Below, in pieces: positions 1 through 7,788 of a DNA stretch of 7,861 nt. Numbering within the stretch: the first letter of the stretch is position 1; each line of letters opens with the position of its first letter. Location: contig JBEBGV010000123.1 of NCBI GenBank assembly GCA_040081265.1, positions 1-7,861 of the forward strand. The letters are read 5' to 3'. The notes under the pieces are model-generated. The model was not told where the DNA came from. It was given only the letters and a program-made list of their open reading frames with translations, and ran no database searches. A program made the position numbers and the translations under genes. This DNA is from JBEBGV01 sp040081265 (GTDB lineage Bacteria > Acidobacteriota > Vicinamibacteria > Vicinamibacterales > UBA2999).

Positions 1-215
1 CGCACGAGCTTCGCGCGCCGATGCCCGGCCGGATCGTGCGCGTGCTGGTCGCGCGCGGCGAGCAGGTCGCCGCCCGACAGCCGCTCGTGGTGATGGAAGC
101 CATGAAGATGGAAAACGAACTTCACGCGCCGCTGGCCGGTACGGTGACCGAGATCCTCGTTCAGCCCGGCGGTGCCGTCGAGGCTGACGCCCTGCTCGCT
201 GTCGTCACGGCCTGA
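1..215 (+). CDS. Biotinyl domain, C-terminal part of a biotin carboxyl carrier protein or carboxylase subunit (5' partial)
   Basis: The reading frame is open from position 3 to the TGA at 213-215 and continues off the left edge; the in-frame ATG at 21 is internal, because the residues before it (HELRAP) already belong to the domain. What is visible is one complete biotinyl/lipoyl fold: an APMPG entry motif, then VLVARGEQV, the biotinylation motif EAMKMEN with the acceptor lysine encoded at 105-107, then LHAPLAGTVTEILVQPGGAVEADALLAVV. In this family a biotin-protein ligase attaches biotin to that lysine, and the swinging arm carries CO2 from the biotin carboxylase to the carboxyltransferase. 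Whether this is a small stand-alone carrier (as in acetyl-CoA carboxylase) or the tail of a fused acyl-CoA carboxylase alpha chain cannot be decided from what remains. It lies 15 bases before tamB on the same strand and is probably co-transcribed. Confidence 0.93.
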   Translation, partial: HELRAPMPGRIVRVLVARGEQVAARQPLVVMEAMKMENELHAPLAGTVTEILVQPGGAVEADALLAVVTA

Positions 216-230
216 GCAGACCAGAGACGC

Positions 231-3200
231 GTGCAGAAGATCCTCAGCCACCCGATCACCCAGCGCACTCGCCGCATCCTGCGACGGATCGCCTCGATCG
301 CGGCTGTCATTCTCGCCGTCGCCTTCGTGACCACGCTGACGGTCGATCTGGGTCCGAGGCTTCGCGGACTGGCGGAGCGGAGCGGGTCGAATTACATCGA
401 GCGCCCGATGCACATCGGTCGCCTTGGCGTGCACCTGTGGCTCGGCGAGTTCGTGGTCGAAGACTTCGTCATCGAAGGCCTGACGCCGCAGTCGCGCCCG
501 TTCCTCACCGCCAAACGCATCGAGGTGTCGATGCCGTGGTCATCGCTCTTCTCCAGGCGCGTCGTCCTCGACGAGATCGAGATGACCGACTGGACGATGT
601 ACACCGAGGTGCTGCCGGGCGGGAAGCACAACTTCCCGCGGTTCACGCGCAACACGCCACGCCGGCCCAGCGCCTGGACGACGACGCTGTCCTATGTCAG
701 GGCGCACCGCGGTGAATTCGTCTTCGAGGACCACGAGACGCCGTGGAGCACCGTTGCGCGCAACCTCGATGTCGTGGTGGCTCGCCCGACCTCCGAGTAT
801 CGCGGGCAGGCGACGTTCTCCAACGGCACGGTGCAGATCCAGAAGTACGAGCCGATGCGGGCTGACATGACCACCAGCTTCCGTATCGTCGGCGGCCAGA
901 TCGTCCTCGACAAGATCGACCTGGTCAGTGACGGGGCGCGTACCGCGCTGACCGGCGTTATCGAGAGCGCCAACTGGCCCGAGCAGACCTATCAGATCAG
1001 GTCGCACATGGACTTCGCGCGCATGCGCGAGCTCTTCTTTGCCAGGGACGCGTTCACGCTGTCTGGCGAGGGTGATTTCGTCGGCACATTCCATCTGTTC
1101 AAGGAACAGGTCAACGGGCGCACCCGCACCGGGCGTGAGTTGAAGGGAACATTCAGCGGCCCTGACTTTGCGGTCAACGAGTATCGATTCCCGAACCTCG
1201 CCGGCTCAGTGCTCTGGGTCCCCGAGAAGCTCGAGGTGACGAAGGCGACCGCTGGGCTCTACGGCGGCAAGGCTGAGTTCTCGTACCTGATGACGCCACT
1301 CGGCGTGAAAGGCGTCAGGCCGAACGGGACCTTCGACGTCAAGTACACCGGTGTCGATCTCGCGACCCTCACCAACGCGCTCGAACTCAAGGGGTTGCGT
1401 CTGGCCGGAAGTGCGTCGGGACGCAACCTGCTCGTCTGGCCGATCGGGCAGTTCGCCGGTCGCCGTGGTGAGGGCGAGGTCTCCGTCGATGCCCCGCCCG
1501 GAGTGGCGGTCCAGGCGCGCGAGCTTGGTGTCGTACCAGCGGGGGTGCCCGACTCCGACGAGGCGCCGTTCAGCAACCACACGCCGCGCGAGCCCGTGCC
1601 CATCGCGGGCACCTTGGCGTACACCTACGCCCCTGACGACATCGCCATCTCGCGCAGCCGTGTGTCCACGCCGACCACCTATATCGAGTTCGACGGCCGA
1701 ACCAACTACGGCGACGATTCGCGCATCCCGTTCCACGTGACCAGTACCGACTGGCAGGACAGCGATCGATTGCTGGCTGGCCTCATGACGGCGTTCGGTG
1801 CGCCCACGACCGCGATTCCGATCAGCGGTCATGGCACCTTCGACGGCACGATGTTCGAAACCTTCAGGCGTCCGCGCATCGAGGGTGACTTCGCCGGCGA
1901 GCAGATGCGGGCGTTTGACGTCAACTGGGGCCGCATTGCCGGCGCCGTGGTCATCGAGAACAGCTATGCCACCGTGCGCGACGTGACCGTCGGGACGCCG
2001 GGCTCGGAGATCGTGACGAGCGGCAAGTATTCCCTCGGATTCCCGCGACGCGACGGTGGCGATGAAATCGACGCCCTCGTCCGCGTCAATGGTCGCCCCG
2101 TCAAGGACCTGCGCCACGCGTTCGGTCTGGACGACTACGAGGTCGACGGACTGCTGTCAGGAGAGTTCCGCGTCCTTGGCAAGTACCAGCAACCCCTCGG
2201 CTTCGGGACGATGACGATCGATCAGGGCGTGGCCTATGGAGAGAGCTTCGAGAGTGCCACCGGCGGGGTACGGCTCGAGGGCACGGGCGTGCGGCTCGAC
2301 AACATCGCGATCAGCAAAGGCGGTGTGCGCGGGACCGGGGCGGCCTACGTGGCGTGGGAGACCGGGACCTACTCGTTCCAGTTCAACGTGGCGAGGATTC
2401 CGATCGCGGCCATCGACATGGTCCGCAGCGACAAGCTGCCTCCCCTCTCCGGCTTCGTGGATTTCACGGCGGGGGGCAGCGGGACATTTGACGAGCCTCG
2501 CTACGATGTGCGCGGCACCGTGCGCGACTTCTATATCGGCGACGAAGGACTCGGCCAGGTGGTCGGCACGCTGGCCATCGCCGGCGAGACGATGACGGTG
2601 AGGCTCGAGGCCGCGTCGCCGCGTCTGGCGGTGTCGGGCTCCGGCCAGATTGCCCTTACCGATGAGATGCGCGCGGAGATGAACTTCAACGTCTCCGATA
2701 CCTCACTGGATCCGTACATTCGCGTGTTCCAGCCGGACCTGCCACCGTACACGACCGCCGTCGTCAGCGGCAGCATCCACGTCGTCGGCAGCCTGACCAA
2801 TGTCGATGACCTGCGCGTGGACACGAGCGTCGATGCGCTCGACCTCCGGTTCTTCGACTATCGCCTTCGCAATGAGAGTCCCATCAAGGCGTCGATGGAG
2901 CGGTTCACGTTGCGCGTGAACGACATGCGGCTGGTCGGCGAGGATACCGAACTGACCCTGAGCGGTGCACTCGACCTGCACAACCAGAGCATCGCCGCGC
3001 AGGTGGGTGGTGCGGCCAACCTGGCGGTGCTGCAGGGCTTTGTCCCGAACATCCGCAGCTCTGGTCGGGGCAGTATCCAGGCCACCGTCACTGGCCCGAT
3101 GCGATCCCCGGGCGTGAGCGGTGCCATCACCCTCACCGACGGACGCCTGCGCGCATTCAGCCTGCCGCACGCGCTCGAGAACGTCACCGGGGTGGTGCGG

Positions 3201-4331
3201 TTCGACACGCGCGGTGTGACCCTTGACGAGCTGACCGGCCGGCTCGGTGGCGGACCGGTGCAGTTCGGCGGTCGCATCGACATCGACCGCTATCGCCCCG
3301 GTCGGATGGACGTCACGATGCGCGGCGAGGATATGCGGCTGCGCTTCCCCGAGGGCATGACCTCGCTGGTGGACGCCGACCTCAGCCTGCAGGGGACGCA
3401 GCAGGGTTCCACGCTCTCCGGGACGATCAACGTGCGCAACGCCGTCTACCGCCGCGCCTTCGATGGCGGTGGCGGCCTGCTCGACTTGAATGAGACCACA
3501 GCTGGCGCACTGGGTGGCACGACTGCAGCCGGTGGATTTGTCCCGACCGTGCCGCTCCGCTACGACGTGCACATCCTCGTGCCCTCGACGCTGCGCATCG
3601 AGAACCGCGTCGCGCGACTCGATGCGACAGCCGACCTGCAGCTTCGCGGCACCTACGACAAGCCGTTGCTGTTCGGTCGTGCCGAGATCGAACGTGGCGA
3701 CGTCAACTTCGAGGGCCGGCGCTATCTGGTCACGCGCGGCAGCATCGACTTCAACAATCCGACCCGGATTGAGCCCTTCTTCGACGTGGAAACCGAGACG
3801 CGTGTCCGCGTCCCCGCCCAGACGTATCGGGTGACGGTTCGGGCCGTTGGCACCCTTGACCGGTTCACGCCGGAGTTCACGTCTGATCCGCCGTTGCCCG
3901 AGGTGGACGTCCTGGGCCTGCTGTTCAGCGACGCCACTCCTGGCCTTGACGTCGAGGCACGGCAGTACAGCAGCATCACCCCGCAGGAACAGCTGCTGCG
4001 CCAGCGCGCCACGCGCGCACTCACCGGTGCGCTGACTGCCGAGGTCGGTCGGGTCGTTGAGCAGACACTTGGCGTCGACACGTTCCAGCTGACGCCGTCG
4101 CTCATCGATCCCAACGCACAGTCATCGCGGCTCGACCCGGCAGCCCGCCTGACGATCGGCAAGCGCCTGTCGGACCGCATCTACCTGACCTATTCGCGCA
4201 GCCTCTCGTCGTCCACGCGCGATCAGATCATCCTGCTCGAGTACGATCAGACCGATCGGTTCTCGTGGATTCTTTCGCGCAATGAAGATCGGACCTACGC
4301 GCTCGACGTCCGGGTTCGACACGTCTTCTGA
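231..4331 (+). CDS. tamB: TamB-like translocation/assembly and lipid-bridge protein (DUF490 family)
   Basis: A 1366-residue protein with the TamB plan. The start is GTG at 231, chosen because it gives an arginine-rich N-terminus followed at once by one hydrophobic segment (about residues 20-38), the inner-membrane anchor; no strong Shine-Dalgarno is visible before it. The start of the periplasmic part (IGRLGVHLWLGEFVVEDFVIEGL) is AsmA-like, and the long middle is repetitive beta structure rich in short G-x-F/V strands, as expected for the repeating-groove bridge fold. The C-terminal DUF490/TamB domain is clear from roughly residue 1020 to the end, with GRAEIERGDVNFEGRRY from 1149, GSIDFNNPTRIEPFFDVE after it, and SDPPLPEVDVLGLLF from 1218. 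Length is close to the E. coli protein (about 1260). Known TamB proteins span the periplasm, contact an Omp85 partner and support phospholipid transport and assembly of some outer-membrane proteins. The partner here is the next gene, whose ATG overlaps this stop by one base. No frameshift or truncation was seen. Confidence 0.93.
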   Translation: MQKILSHPITQRTRRILRRIASIAAVILAVAFVTTLTVDLGPRLRGLAERSGSNYIERPMHIGRLGVHLWLGEFVVEDFVIEGLTPQSRPFLTAKRIEVSMPWSSLFSRRVVLDEIEMTDWTMYTEVLPGGKHNFPRFTRNTPRRPSAWTTTLSYVRAHRGEFVFEDHETPWSTVARNLDVVVARPTSEYRGQATFSNGTVQIQKYEPMRADMTTSFRIVGGQIVLDKIDLVSDGARTALTGVIESANWPEQTYQIRSHMDFARMRELFFARDAFTLSGEGDFVGTFHLFKEQVNGRTRTGRELKGTFSGPDFAVNEYRFPNLAGSVLWVPEKLEVTKATAGLYGGKAEFSYLMTPLGVKGVRPNGTFDVKYTGVDLATLTNALELKGLRLAGSASGRNLLVWPIGQFAGRRGEGEVSVDAPPGVAVQARELGVVPAGVPDSDEAPFSNHTPREPVPIAGTLAYTYAPDDIAISRSRVSTPTTYIEFDGRTNYGDDSRIPFHVTSTDWQDSDRLLAGLMTAFGAPTTAIPISGHGTFDGTMFETFRRPRIEGDFAGEQMRAFDVNWGRIAGAVVIENSYATVRDVTVGTPGSEIVTSGKYSLGFPRRDGGDEIDALVRVNGRPVKDLRHAFGLDDYEVDGLLSGEFRVLGKYQQPLGFGTMTIDQGVAYGESFESATGGVRLEGTGVRLDNIAISKGGVRGTGAAYVAWETGTYSFQFNVARIPIAAIDMVRSDKLPPLSGFVDFTAGGSGTFDEPRYDVRGTVRDFYIGDEGLGQVVGTLAIAGETMTVRLEAASPRLAVSGSGQIALTDEMRAEMNFNVSDTSLDPYIRVFQPDLPPYTTAVVSGSIHVVGSLTNVDDLRVDTSVDALDLRFFDYRLRNESPIKASMERFTLRVNDMRLVGEDTELTLSGALDLHNQSIAAQVGGAANLAVLQGFVPNIRSSGRGSIQATVTGPMRSPGVSGAITLTDGRLRAFSLPHALENVTGVVRFDTRGVTLDELTGRLGGGPVQFGGRIDIDRYRPGRMDVTMRGEDMRLRFPEGMTSLVDADLSLQGTQQGSTLSGTINVRNAVYRRAFDGGGGLLDLNETTAGALGGTTAAGGFVPTVPLRYDVHILVPSTLRIENRVARLDATADLQLRGTYDKPLLFGRAEIERGDVNFEGRRYLVTRGSIDFNNPTRIEPFFDVETETRVRVPAQTYRVTVRAVGTLDRFTPEFTSDPPLPEVDVLGLLFSDATPGLDVEARQYSSITPQEQLLRQRATRALTGALTAEVGRVVEQTLGVDTFQLTPSLIDPNAQSSRLDPAARLTIGKRLSDRIYLTYSRSLSSSTRDQIILLEYDQTDRFSWILSRNEDRTYALDVRVRHVF

Positions 4332-4333
4332 TG
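4329..4333 (+). promoter_or_regulatory. TGATG stop/start overlap coupling tamB to bamA
   Basis: The TGA of tamB (4329-4331) and the ATG at 4331 share one base. This arrangement usually means re-initiation by the same ribosome, and no convincing independent ribosome-binding site precedes the ATG. A second in-frame ATG at 4364 would give a more typical signal peptide start, so the true start is not certain; use of 4364 would weaken the coupling argument. Confidence 0.6.
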
Positions 4334-7255
4334 TCGAGACGTACCACCGATGAGCGAGCGCTGATGGTGACGCGCGTCCTCAGGTTCTGCGTGTGGACAG
4401 CCGTGCTGCTGACGATCACGGTCGCCCGGGCACTCGCGCAGACGCCCCAGATGGTGTCAGAGGTCGTCGTCGAGCAGGAGGGCGCCCGCGTCGTCGATCC
4501 CCTGGTCGCAGGACTCATCGAGACCAAGGCAGGCGCGGCCGTTGATGTGCGGCAGGTGCGCGAGACGATCACGCACCTCATGAGCCTCGGTCGCTTCGAG
4601 GATGTGCGGGTGTTTCAGGAGCCCGCCGGCGGAGGAGTCAGGCTCCGTTACGAGCTCGTGCCGCTGCACCCGATTGATCGCCTCGAGCTTGCCGGTTCGC
4701 TGGGCCTGTCGGAAGGAGACGTGCGCCGCGCGGTTGTCGATCGTTTCGGTACCGCGCCCCAGGCCGGCCGCGTCGAGGAACTCCAGCGCTTTGTGCAGGC
4801 CTTTTACCGCAGCCGCGGCTACACCACAGCGGCAGTGACAACCAGCATCGAAGAATCACACAACCCGGATCGCGCATCGCTGGTGGTTGAGATCCAGTCC
4901 GGTCCTCGAGCGCGAGTCGGCGCCGTCGATGTCGAGGGCCTGATGCCATCCGAGCAGGCGTCCCTGCTGGCTGACGTGAGTGTTCGCGTCGGCGGCGCCT
5001 ATGATGCCGACGCGATTCAGCGCGGGCTGGATCGGTATGAGGCCGACCTGCACGGGCGAGGCTACTACGAAGCACGTGCCACCCAGTCGGTGAGATTCGA
5101 GGCCGACGGCACGGCGCGGGTGGTGCTGGTGATCGATCGCGGCCCGGTCGTCTCGATTGCCTTCGAGGGCGACCCGTTGCCGGAGGGCGAGCGGGAGCGC
5201 CTGGTTCCCATTCGCACCGAAGGGTCCGTTGATGAAGACCTGCTCGAGGACTCCACCGTTGCCATCGAGGAATATCTGCGAGGACGCGGCTATCGCGATG
5301 CGCTCGCAGCCTACACCCGCAATCTGAATGGAGACCAGCTGCGACTGGTCTTCACCGTCACCCAGGGCCGGCGATACCTGCTCGAAGGCGTCAGCGTGCA
5401 GGGCACCCGGATCGTCCCGCTGGCCGACGTGCAGGCGGCGCTCGCACTCCAGCCCCGCTCGCCGTTTGTCCAGGAGTCCCTGGACACCGGGCTGGCCAGG
5501 GTGCGCGGGCTCTATCGATCGCGGGGCTTCGCTCGTGCCGATGTCCGGGCCACGACCACCGTCAGCACCACCGACACCGGCGACGATCGCGCGATCAGCG
5601 TCTCGGTCGACATCGCGGAGGGTTCGCGGACACTGGTGGGCCCGATCGTGTTCGAGGGCGCGACCGTGATCTCCGATACGCAGCTGCGGCAGATGGTGGC
5701 GACCGTTCCCGGCAGTCCGTTCACGGAGGTTCAGGTGGCCTCCGATCGTGATCGTCTGGACCTCGAGTATCGCAACCGTGGCTATGACAGCGTGGTGATC
5801 ATCCCGCGCGTGATGCTGCGCGACGGTGATGCCCTGGCCGACGTCACCTTCGTCATCACCGAGGGTCCACAGGCGATCGTGGACCACGTGATCGTCATCG
5901 GCAACCGCCGTACCCGCACCTCTACGATCGAAGGCGAGCTGACCATTCGCGCCGGCCAGCCGCTCAGCGCGTCTGCCCTTGTCGAGAGTCAGCAGCGTCT
6001 TGCCGCACTTGGCCTCTTCCGCCGCATTCAGATCACGCCGGTGACTCATCCCGGCGAGTCGCGCCGCGACGTCGTCGTCCAGGTGGAGGAGGCTCCGCCG
6101 ACGACGCTTGGCTACGGCGGTGGTGTGGAAGGTGGGCTGCGCCTGCGGCCGACCGGAGACGGTGGCCAGGCGGAGGAACGCTTCGAGGTGGCACCGCGTG
6201 GATTCTTCGAGATCGGGCGGCGGAACCTGTGGGGCAAGAACCGCGCGGTGAATCTCTTTGGCCGCCTCAGCCTGCGCTCGCGCGACGTCGTCCCCGTCGA
6301 TGGTGAGCCCCTCCCGACCGCGGACCAGGGTGGCTACGGGTTCAATGAGTACCGGCTGTATGCCACGTACCGCGAGCCCCGCATCCTGGGAACGCCCGCC
6401 GATCTTCTGATCACGGGCATCATCAATCAGGCCGTGCGTTCCAGCTTCAACTTCATCACGCGGGAGACCCGCGCCGAGGCCGGCACGCGGCTCGGCAACC
6501 GCATGACCGTGGCCGGCCGCTACGCCTTCGAGCAGACGCGGCTCTTCGACGAGCACATCTCGGAGAACGAGAAGCCGCTCATCGATCGCCTCTTTCCGCA
6601 GGTGCGTCTGTCAGGGTTCGCCGCCTCACTCATCCGCGACACCAGAGACGATGGGCTGTATCCAAACCGTGGAGCGTTCACCCTCATCGACAGCGAGCTG
6701 GCGGCGCGCGGGCTGGGCTCTGAGGTGGGCTACTTCAAGACGTTCGTCCAGACGTCGGCGTTTTTGCCACTGCCGGCGAAGCGCCGGATGATCCTGGCGC
6801 TGTCGGCGCGCCTCGGCGCCGCGCGCGGATTCGAGCGGATGGTGGACGCTCAGGTGGTGCGCGATCTTCCGGCCAGCAAGCGGTTCTTCGCCGGTGGCGA
6901 CACCACCGTCCGCGGCTTTTCCCTCGATCGGCTCGGCGACGAGAAGACGATCAGTCCTTCAGGATTTCCAACCGGCGGCAACGGCGAAATCATCCTGAAC
7001 GGTGAGCTGCGTGTGGGCGCACTGCGACAGCGCGCGGAGGTTGTGGGCTTCCTCGACGCTGGCAACGTGTTTCAGCGTGCCAGCGACCTCGACATCACCA
7101 ACCTGCGTGGTGCGGCTGGTTTCGGGTTCCGCTATCGTTCGCCGGTGGGACCGATTCGTGTCGACCTCGGCTTCAACCTGAGGCGACGCGAGCTTGTGGC
7201 CGGGGAGCTCGAACGTGCCTACGTGCTGCACATTTCGCTGGGGCAGGCGTTCTGA
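4331..7255 (+). CDS. bamA: Omp85-superfamily outer-membrane insertase (BamA-type, seven POTRA domains)
   Basis: A 974-residue outer-membrane protein that would fold and insert beta-barrel proteins. The signal peptide is hydrophobic from about residue 16 with likely cleavage at ALA|Q (36|37); starting at Met12 (4364) would shorten its N-region. I count seven POTRA domains, at about 41-114, 115-193, 194-272, 273-348, 349-433, 434-514 and 515-590; several carry the helix-to-strand RSRGY/HGRGYY/RNRGY signature. The last, with GNRRTRTSTIEGEL and RLAALGLFRRIQI, looks like the canonical BamA POTRA5. The barrel (about 591-974) is complete: NLWGKNR, RDTRDDGLYPNRG from 769, the loop-6 motif VRGF at 860-863 within GGDTTVRGF, DAGNVF at 909-914, GPIRVDLGF from 940, and a C-terminal Phe as in the beta-signal. 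E. coli BamA has five POTRAs in about 810 residues and TamA three in about 577. The last-POTRA sequence favours BamA; adjacency to tamB leaves a TamA-like role open. Confidence 0.93.
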   Translation: MSRRTTDERALMVTRVLRFCVWTAVLLTITVARALAQTPQMVSEVVVEQEGARVVDPLVAGLIETKAGAAVDVRQVRETITHLMSLGRFEDVRVFQEPAGGGVRLRYELVPLHPIDRLELAGSLGLSEGDVRRAVVDRFGTAPQAGRVEELQRFVQAFYRSRGYTTAAVTTSIEESHNPDRASLVVEIQSGPRARVGAVDVEGLMPSEQASLLADVSVRVGGAYDADAIQRGLDRYEADLHGRGYYEARATQSVRFEADGTARVVLVIDRGPVVSIAFEGDPLPEGERERLVPIRTEGSVDEDLLEDSTVAIEEYLRGRGYRDALAAYTRNLNGDQLRLVFTVTQGRRYLLEGVSVQGTRIVPLADVQAALALQPRSPFVQESLDTGLARVRGLYRSRGFARADVRATTTVSTTDTGDDRAISVSVDIAEGSRTLVGPIVFEGATVISDTQLRQMVATVPGSPFTEVQVASDRDRLDLEYRNRGYDSVVIIPRVMLRDGDALADVTFVITEGPQAIVDHVIVIGNRRTRTSTIEGELTIRAGQPLSASALVESQQRLAALGLFRRIQITPVTHPGESRRDVVVQVEEAPPTTLGYGGGVEGGLRLRPTGDGGQAEERFEVAPRGFFEIGRRNLWGKNRAVNLFGRLSLRSRDVVPVDGEPLPTADQGGYGFNEYRLYATYREPRILGTPADLLITGIINQAVRSSFNFITRETRAEAGTRLGNRMTVAGRYAFEQTRLFDEHISENEKPLIDRLFPQVRLSGFAASLIRDTRDDGLYPNRGAFTLIDSELAARGLGSEVGYFKTFVQTSAFLPLPAKRRMILALSARLGAARGFERMVDAQVVRDLPASKRFFAGGDTTVRGFSLDRLGDEKTISPSGFPTGGNGEIILNGELRVGALRQRAEVVGFLDAGNVFQRASDLDITNLRGAAGFGFRYRSPVGPIRVDLGFNLRRRELVAGELERAYVLHISLGQAF

Positions 7256-7257
7256 TG
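7253..7257 (+). promoter_or_regulatory. TGATG stop/start overlap coupling bamA to the surA-like gene
   Basis: The TGA of bamA (7253-7255) and the ATG at 7255 share one base, the same junction as between tamB and bamA. A purine-rich GGGGCAGG ending about 8 bases upstream may help as a ribosome-binding site. Coupled synthesis of the chaperone-like protein and the insertase is the simplest reading. Confidence 0.65.
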
Positions 7258-7761
7258 AGGCTCGTGCCGGCGTGCCGCCGCCTCGCCGCCGGATGCCTGA
7301 CCGTAGCCGTGCTGGTGTCGATGCGGGTCGATGCGCAGATTCTGCTGGACCGGGTCCTCGCCCGGGTGAACGGAGCATCTGTCACCCTGTCTGACGTGCG
7401 GGCGGCCCGTGCGATGGGACTTGTGATGGCCGGACCGGACGAAACCGACTTCGCCGCCGAACAATGGATTCAGCGGCTGCTGCTGCTCCTCGAGGTCGAA
7501 CGTTTCCCGCCTCCCGAGCCGGCTGCCGCCGCGGTCGATCAGGAAGAAGCGCGCATGCGCGCGCAGATGGGACCCACGGTGGCCACGCTGGCGGCGCAGA
7601 CCGGGCTCGATGAGCGGCAGATCCGGCAGAGCGCGCGCGATACGTTGCGCATCAGGGCCTATCTGGATCAGCGTTTCGGCGGCAGCGCGCAGGACACGAT
7701 CGATCAGTGGATGACCGATCTCCGCCGACGCGCCGACGTCGTCCTAACCCCTATCCCCTGA
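7255..7761 (+). CDS. SurA-like periplasmic chaperone lacking PPIase domains
   Basis: A 168-residue exported protein. Residues 1-27 form a signal peptide (basic MRLVPACRR, hydrophobic core, cleavage likely at VDA|Q). Residues 29-48 (ILLDRVLARVNGASVTLSDV) match the opening strand and helix of the SurA N-terminal domain. The helices after it, WIQRLLLLLEVERF, then EEARMRAQMG, then AQTGLDERQIRQSARDTLRIRAYLDQRF, follow the order of that domain. The protein then goes straight to IDQWMTDLRRRADVVL (from 149), which resembles the segment at the extreme C-terminus of SurA that packs back on the N-domain. The two parvulin domains that normally lie between (full-length SurA is about 430 residues) are absent. 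In E. coli the SurA core without parvulin domains keeps chaperone activity, so a holdase role feeding the adjacent BamA is plausible but inferred. The gene is complete, and an insertion sequence lies just after its stop. A structural lipid- or Bam-associated role cannot be excluded. Confidence 0.8.
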   Translation: MRLVPACRRLAAGCLTVAVLVSMRVDAQILLDRVLARVNGASVTLSDVRAARAMGLVMAGPDETDFAAEQWIQRLLLLLEVERFPPPEPAAAAVDQEEARMRAQMGPTVATLAAQTGLDERQIRQSARDTLRIRAYLDQRFGGSAQDTIDQWMTDLRRRADVVLTPIP

Positions 7762-7767
7762 CCTAGC
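7762..7767. repeat. Probable IS481-type target site (NCTAGN), one copy of the duplication
   Basis: CCTAGC lies directly outside the terminal sequence starting at 7768. From established knowledge, IS481 of Bordetella prefers and duplicates NCTAGN, and this hexamer fits exactly. The second copy would lie beyond the right edge, so the duplication is not proven here. The CTAG also supplies the TAG stop (minus strand, 7763-7765) for the transposase frame that runs to the element's end. Confidence 0.65.
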
Positions 7768-7788
7768 TGTGAATGTCAAAGAGGTTGT
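7768..7788. repeat. Terminal inverted repeat of the IS481-family element (one end)
   Basis: The stretch starts with TGTGAA and ends with AGAGGTTGT, as in IS481 termini recalled from Bordetella. The inner limit is approximate because the partner repeat at the other end of the element is not in the window. Confidence 0.6.

Noticed and set aside
21..215. The biotinyl domain as a complete 64-residue gene starting at ATG 21
   Set aside because: The frame is open to the left edge and the residues before the ATG already match the biotinyl domain, with Met in the conserved APMPG motif, so the start lies outside the window.
216..230. A promoter between the biotinyl gene and tamB
   Set aside because: The 15-base gap is too short, and no -10 or -35 like sequence was recognised in or just before it.
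1206..2117. A 303-codon minus-strand open frame inside tamB, with similar ones at 540-1094 and 2703-3572
   Set aside because: They are antisense shadows of the tamB frame with no domain, signal or ribosome-binding support.
4856..6556. A 566-codon open frame on the minus strand inside bamA
   Set aside because: It lies entirely opposite well-conserved POTRA and barrel coding sequence. Its translation is a mixture rich in R, H, D, G and A with no recognisable domain, as expected from codon bias in GC-rich DNA.
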